Assembly (NCBI RefSeq): GCF_000377565.1
Contig: NZ_KB898353.1
Span: forward strand, 186,001 to 250,000
Direction: 5' to 3'
DNA from: Rhizobium sp. 2MFCol3.1
Lineage (GTDB): Bacteria; Pseudomonadota; Alphaproteobacteria; Rhizobiales; Rhizobiaceae
Length of the DNA stretch: 64,000 nucleotides
Of this stretch, positions 61,601-64,000 are shown piece by piece; the stretch's first letter is position 1; each line of letters begins with the position of its first letter. The translations under genes and the position numbers were made by a program. The notes beneath the pieces are model-generated. The model saw only the letters and a program-made list of their open reading frames with translations, had not been told where the DNA came from and made no database searches.

Positions 61601-62693
61601 CGGCCATCGCCTCGCTCGCCTTGTCGGCGGCGCGATCCTCGGGCGTGAAGAGCAGTTGCCAATGCTTGCCGGCGACCTCGTCTTCGGTCCAGCCGAAGAT
61701 GCGGCGCGCGCCCTCGTTCCAGCGCAGGATGATCCCATCAAGATCGAGCGCGAGAATGGCGTAGTCGATGGCGCCGTCCATGATCTGGCGGCTCTGCCGC
61801 TCGGATGCCCGCAGCCCCTCCTCCGCCGCGACGCGGTCGGTGACATCGGACCCTTGCACGAAAACGCCGACGATGCTGCCATCAGGTTCCGTTACCGGTT
61901 GATAGACGAGATCGACATATTTGCGTTCGACCGGATCGTCGGGCGAGGCCTGCAGATCAACCGGCAGCGCCCGCCCCTCATAGGCGACGCCCGATGTGTA
62001 GACTTGATCGAGCAACTCGTAATAACCCTGCCCGCGAAGCTCCGGCAACGCATCGCGCACCGACATGCCGACGACATCGCGCCCGCCGACGAGCTGGTTA
62101 TAGGCCGCGTTGGTCAGCTCGAAGACATGGTGGGGGCCGTGCATCATCGCGACGAAGCCGGGCGCCTGCTCGAACATGCGCCGCAGTCGCTCCTGCTCGC
62201 CATTGCGCCAGCGCTCGGCTGCCACCTTGGCGGTCGTCTCGACCACGATCGCGATCACCCCGCACGGACGGCCGTCCTCATCCATGACGGGCGAATAGTC
62301 GAGGTTCATGAAGACCTGTTCGGGCCTGCCTGTGCGGAACAGTGTCAGCTCCTGATCCTGATAGGCGAGCGTCTTGCCGGCCAATCCGACCTTCATGACA
62401 TTGTCGTTGAAATCGGCGACCTCGGGCCAACCCTCGCGCACCTTCGATCCCAGAAGCTGCGGATGCCGGCCGCCGGCGAAGACCGAATAGGCATCATTAT
62501 AGATCATGACGCCGTCTTCGCCCCAGAGTGTCACGATCGGCACCGGCGACTGCAGAATGGTCGAGGTCGTGACCTTCACGGCGTTCGGCCATAGCGCTAG
62601 TGGACCAAGAGAGGTCTTCTCCCAGTCGAAGCCACGGATAAGCCGGGCGAGCTCGCCGTCATGGGCGAGAAAATCAAATTCATCAGGTTTCAT
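58695..62693 (-). CDS. Multi-PAS hybrid sensor histidine kinase with two receiver domains
   Basis: 1332 residues from ATG 62693; no membrane segment or signal peptide is apparent, so a soluble sensor. Order: about six PAS/PAC modules across residues 40-830, a histidine kinase dimerisation domain with the H-box GGVAHDFNNLLQVVAG near 860, an HATPase domain (NLAINARDAME; VTDTGSGIS; GTGLGLSMVYGFV), receiver 1 near 1090-1205 (FTDVVMPG; LLSKPYT) and receiver 2 near 1225-1330 (VTDLGLPGMSG; LLKPHG). Both receivers keep the acidic pocket, phospho-Asp and Lys. Ligand and output are unknown; no response regulator with a DNA-binding domain is adjacent. Confidence 0.92.
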   Translation of the reverse strand: MKPDEFDFLAHDGELARLIRGFDWEKTSLGPLALWPNAVKVTTSTILQSPVPIVTLWGEDGVMIYNDAYSVFAGGRHPQLLGSKVREGWPEVADFNDNVMKVGLAGKTLAYQDQELTLFRTGRPEQVFMNLDYSPVMDEDGRPCGVIAIVVETTAKVAAERWRNGEQERLRRMFEQAPGFVAMMHGPHHVFELTNAAYNQLVGGRDVVGMSVRDALPELRGQGYYELLDQVYTSGVAYEGRALPVDLQASPDDPVERKYVDLVYQPVTEPDGSIVGVFVQGSDVTDRVAAEEGLRASERQSRQIMDGAIDYAILALDLDGIILRWNEGARRIFGWTEDEVAGKHWQLLFTPEDRAADKASEAMAAALRQGNAHHDRWHLRKSGERFWANGEIRPIRDEDGTPVGLVKVLRDRTEEHLTAQALSDAEARLRRAQEAGGVGVFSLDLETNVLNATPEFCKIYGYEDAGDVRIETLEGLIVEEDREISSNGRTRAAGASPLNVEYRIRRADNGQKRVIARKGEFERDASGKPLRFVGVVQDVTDRRKAQRELRESEARFRALAQAIPNHVWTARPDGQLDWFNERVYEYAGAAPGELDGGAWTKIVHPDDFTAMADRWRSALSSGQAYEIDLRLRRSDGSYRWHIARAVPSRDEDGRVFRWIGTNTDIEDQRETRAKLEALNETLEQRVAERTADRDRMWRLSTDIMLVADFEAKITAVNPAWKTVFDWEESELINRSFLDFIHPEDMATTLAEIGKLSEGATTFSFENRYQAKDKSYRTISWTAVPYDASIHAVGRDVTEEREAAIALRNTELALQQAQKMEAIGNLTGGVAHDFNNLLQVVAGNLQLLSRDVIGNDKAQRKITNALAGVERGAKLAAQLLAFGRRQALDPRVVNAGRLIRGMDEMIRRTIGEGVEVETVVSGGLWNTLVDPMQIENALLNLAINARDAMEGFGNLTIEAGNAYVDDAYARQHQDVVPGQYVSISVTDTGSGISADLLDKVFEPFYSTKPEGKGTGLGLSMVYGFVRQSGGHVKIYSEVGHGTTVKMYLPRSLQQEDLQVIDPHAPVEGGPETILVAEDDEGVRTTVVEMLQELGYRVLKAGDAAAALSVIESGIHIDMLFTDVVMPGSLKSSEMAKKAKERLPGLAVLFTSGYTENSIVHGGRLDPGVQLLSKPYTREALARKIRHVIDETQKNAERRKETSISAMPAPVSPAASQALRVVLVEDNALIRMATADMLAELGHEVLEAESAEEALPLFGSEPIDVLVTDLGLPGMSGDDFCREVRKRWPEIGIVFATGSEKKPEMDDSSRTVLLLKPHGLDELKNALDAVGGTS

Positions 62694-62815
62694 GGACGTC
62701 GACCGGTTGCTCCCGCCAGTTATGTAGCGGAAACATCGACTTGGGGAAGTGGTGCGGAGCGCAACCCAGCGCTTTATATTAGCGGCCGAAGCTGGCGACC
62801 GGTTAGACGACCAAC

Positions 62816-64000
62816 TCACCGGTTGCGGCGCTTGCCTTCAAGGAGGTCGAGCACGGAATTGGCGGCGTCCATGACGTTGGTTCCGGGGCCGAACACCGCC
62901 GCCACGCCATGCTCGGTGAGAAAGGCATAGTCCTGCCGGGGGATGACCCCGCCGACCACGACGATGATGTTTTCGGCGCCCTTCGCCTTCAGCACCTCGA
63001 TCAGTTGCGGCGCCAGCGTCTTGTGGCCGGCGGCCAATGACGACATGCCGACCACATGCACCTTGCTCGATATCGCGAGGTTCGCCGCTTCCTCCGGCGT
63101 CTGGAACAACGGGCCCGCCAGCACGTCGAAGCCGATATCGCCGAAGGCCGAGGCGATGACTTTGGCGCCGCGGTCGTGGCCATCCTGCCCAAGCTTCGCG
63201 ACCATGATTTTCGGCGCTCCACCCAGTGCTTCGGAAATCGCTGTCATTCGCGTGCGCAACTGCTGCAGCTCCGGCTCGTCGCTATAGGCATTGCCATAGA
63301 CGTTTTTCACGACCTCGGGCTCGGCGGTGTGGTCGCCGAAAACGCTGCGCATCGCATCCGAGATTTCGCCGACGCTTGCACGCGCCCGCGCCGCCTCGAC
63401 CGCAGCCTCGAGCAGATTGCCCTTGCCGCTCTCAGCCACTTCGCGCAGCCGGTCCAGCGTTTCCGCCACCTTTGCCGGATCGCGGCGGCGGCGCGTCTCT
63501 TCCAGACGCTTGATCTGCGAGGCCCGCACGGCGCTGTTGTCGATATCGAGGATGTCGATCGGCTCTTCGTTTTCCAGCCGGTACTTGTTGACGCCGACGA
63601 TGATCTCGTCGCCTTTGTCGACCGCCGCCTGCCGCCGGGTTGCGGCTTCCTCGATCAGCCGCTTCGGCAACCCTTCGTTCACGGCCTTCGTCATCCCCCC
63701 GAGTGCCTCGACCTCTTCGATCAGCGCCCAGGCCTTTTCGGCAAGCTCGTTCGTCAGGCTCTCGACATAGTAGGATCCGGCCAGCGGATCGACCACCTTG
63801 GTGACGCCCGTCTCGTGCTGGAGGATCAGCTGGGTGTTGCGGGCGATGCGCGAGGAGAATTCGGTGGGGAGCGCGATCGCCTCGTCGAAGGAATTGGTGT
63901 GCAGCGATTGCGTGCCGCCGAGCACGGCCGACATCGCCTCGAAGGCGGTGCGGATGATGTTGTTATAGGGATCCTGCTCCTGCAGCGAGACGCCCGACGT
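62816..64000 (-). CDS. scpA: Methylmalonyl-CoA mutase (5' partial in window)
   Basis: The frame stays open to the window edge, so the gene begins beyond base 64000; about 394 C-terminal residues are seen. The catalytic barrel end is visible ([47 protein letters not shown]), then the B12-binding domain with [21 protein letters not shown] holding the cobalt-ligand His. It converts (R)-methylmalonyl-CoA to succinyl-CoA with adenosylcobalamin. The single-chain, homodimeric ScpA/BhbA form is common in rhizobia, though the symbol could equally be bhbA or mutB. Confidence 0.95.
   Translation of the reverse strand, partial: TSGVSLQEQDPYNNIIRTAFEAMSAVLGGTQSLHTNSFDEAIALPTEFSSRIARNTQLILQHETGVTKVVDPLAGSYYVESLTNELAEKAWALIEEVEALGGMTKAVNEGLPKRLIEEAATRRQAAVDKGDEIIVGVNKYRLENEEPIDILDIDNSAVRASQIKRLEETRRRRDPAKVAETLDRLREVAESGKGNLLEAAVEAARARASVGEISDAMRSVFGDHTAEPEVVKNVYGNAYSDEPELQQLRTRMTAISEALGGAPKIMVAKLGQDGHDRGAKVIASAFGDIGFDVLAGPLFQTPEEAANLAISSKVHVVGMSSLAAGHKTLAPQLIEVLKAKGAENIIVVVGGVIPRQDYAFLTEHGVAAVFGPGTNVMDAANSVLDLLEGKRRNR

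Noticed and set aside
60471..62594. 707-codon open frame antisense to the hybrid kinase
   Set aside because: Shadow frame; the kinase frame carries all PAS, kinase and receiver motifs.
1..64000. Mobile elements, CRISPR arrays, tRNA and rRNA genes
   Set aside because: No transposase or integrase motifs, no regularly spaced direct repeats, and no tRNA or rRNA signature were seen on either strand.

Overview
The window looks like a Rhizobiaceae genome (Rhizobium, Agrobacterium, Ensifer or Shinella type). It is GC-rich, with short intergenic gaps and four-base ATGA start/stop overlaps. It carries a nadA-nadB-nadC operon behind a NUDIX-domain NadQ-type regulator, an OpgC-type glucan succinylase, an scpA-type methylmalonyl-CoA mutase, a huge multi-PAS hybrid kinase, and many solute-uptake operons with LacI, LysR, TetR, MarR and Lrp regulators. 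I see no tRNA, rRNA, CRISPR array, transposase or prophage. Both edges cut through genes.

Layout. 1-5.2 kb: end of a piperideine/pyrroline-2-carboxylate reductase-type gene, DoxX protein, small lipoprotein, MarR regulator, OpgC, metallophosphoesterase. 5.2-9.6 kb: de novo NAD synthesis (nadABC) with nadQ and two operator-like repeats. 9.8-13.7 kb: TetR regulator, palindromic operators, then a 2-hydroxyacid dehydrogenase, a DsbA-fold isomerase and an FAD-linked oxidase. 13.8-16.1 kb: BisC-type molybdoenzyme. 16.2-27.1 kb: organosulfur scavenging locus (Dpp/Opp-type ABC transporter, two luciferase-fold monooxygenases, a DszC/SfnB-like flavoprotein, an FMN reductase, a 2-hydroxyacid dehydrogenase). 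The same 31-bp motif precedes both halves, and a 21-codon Cys-containing reading frame lies in the leader. 27.1-28.8 kb: saccharopine dehydrogenase-like gene divergent from an Lrp regulator. 28.9-29.3 kb: a probable structured RNA. 29.4-35.7 kb: SDR, DJ-1/PfpI protein, LysR regulator, and a three-subunit membrane sugar/polyol dehydrogenase. 35.9-44.3 kb: an unlinked LacI gene and a LacI-controlled sugar operon with a GH127 beta-L-arabinofuranosidase.

44.4-56.3 kb is the most interesting part. A ribose/inositol-type ABC transporter, a LacI regulator, an inositol-dehydrogenase-like Gfo/Idh enzyme, a Rieske ferredoxin, a ferredoxin reductase, PurU, a histidine-rich membrane hydroxylase, a divergent PanB-like protein and FolD lie together. 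One 16-bp operator motif sits in front of three of the transcription units. I read this as uptake and oxidative O-demethylation of a methylated cyclitol or sugar, with the released one-carbon unit passed through tetrahydrofolate to formate. It resembles the rhizopine mocA/B and mocDEF functions, but the substrate is inferred.

56.4-64.0 kb: a periplasmic Prc-type protease, a 1332-residue hybrid histidine kinase with two receiver domains, and the 3' part of methylmalonyl-CoA mutase.
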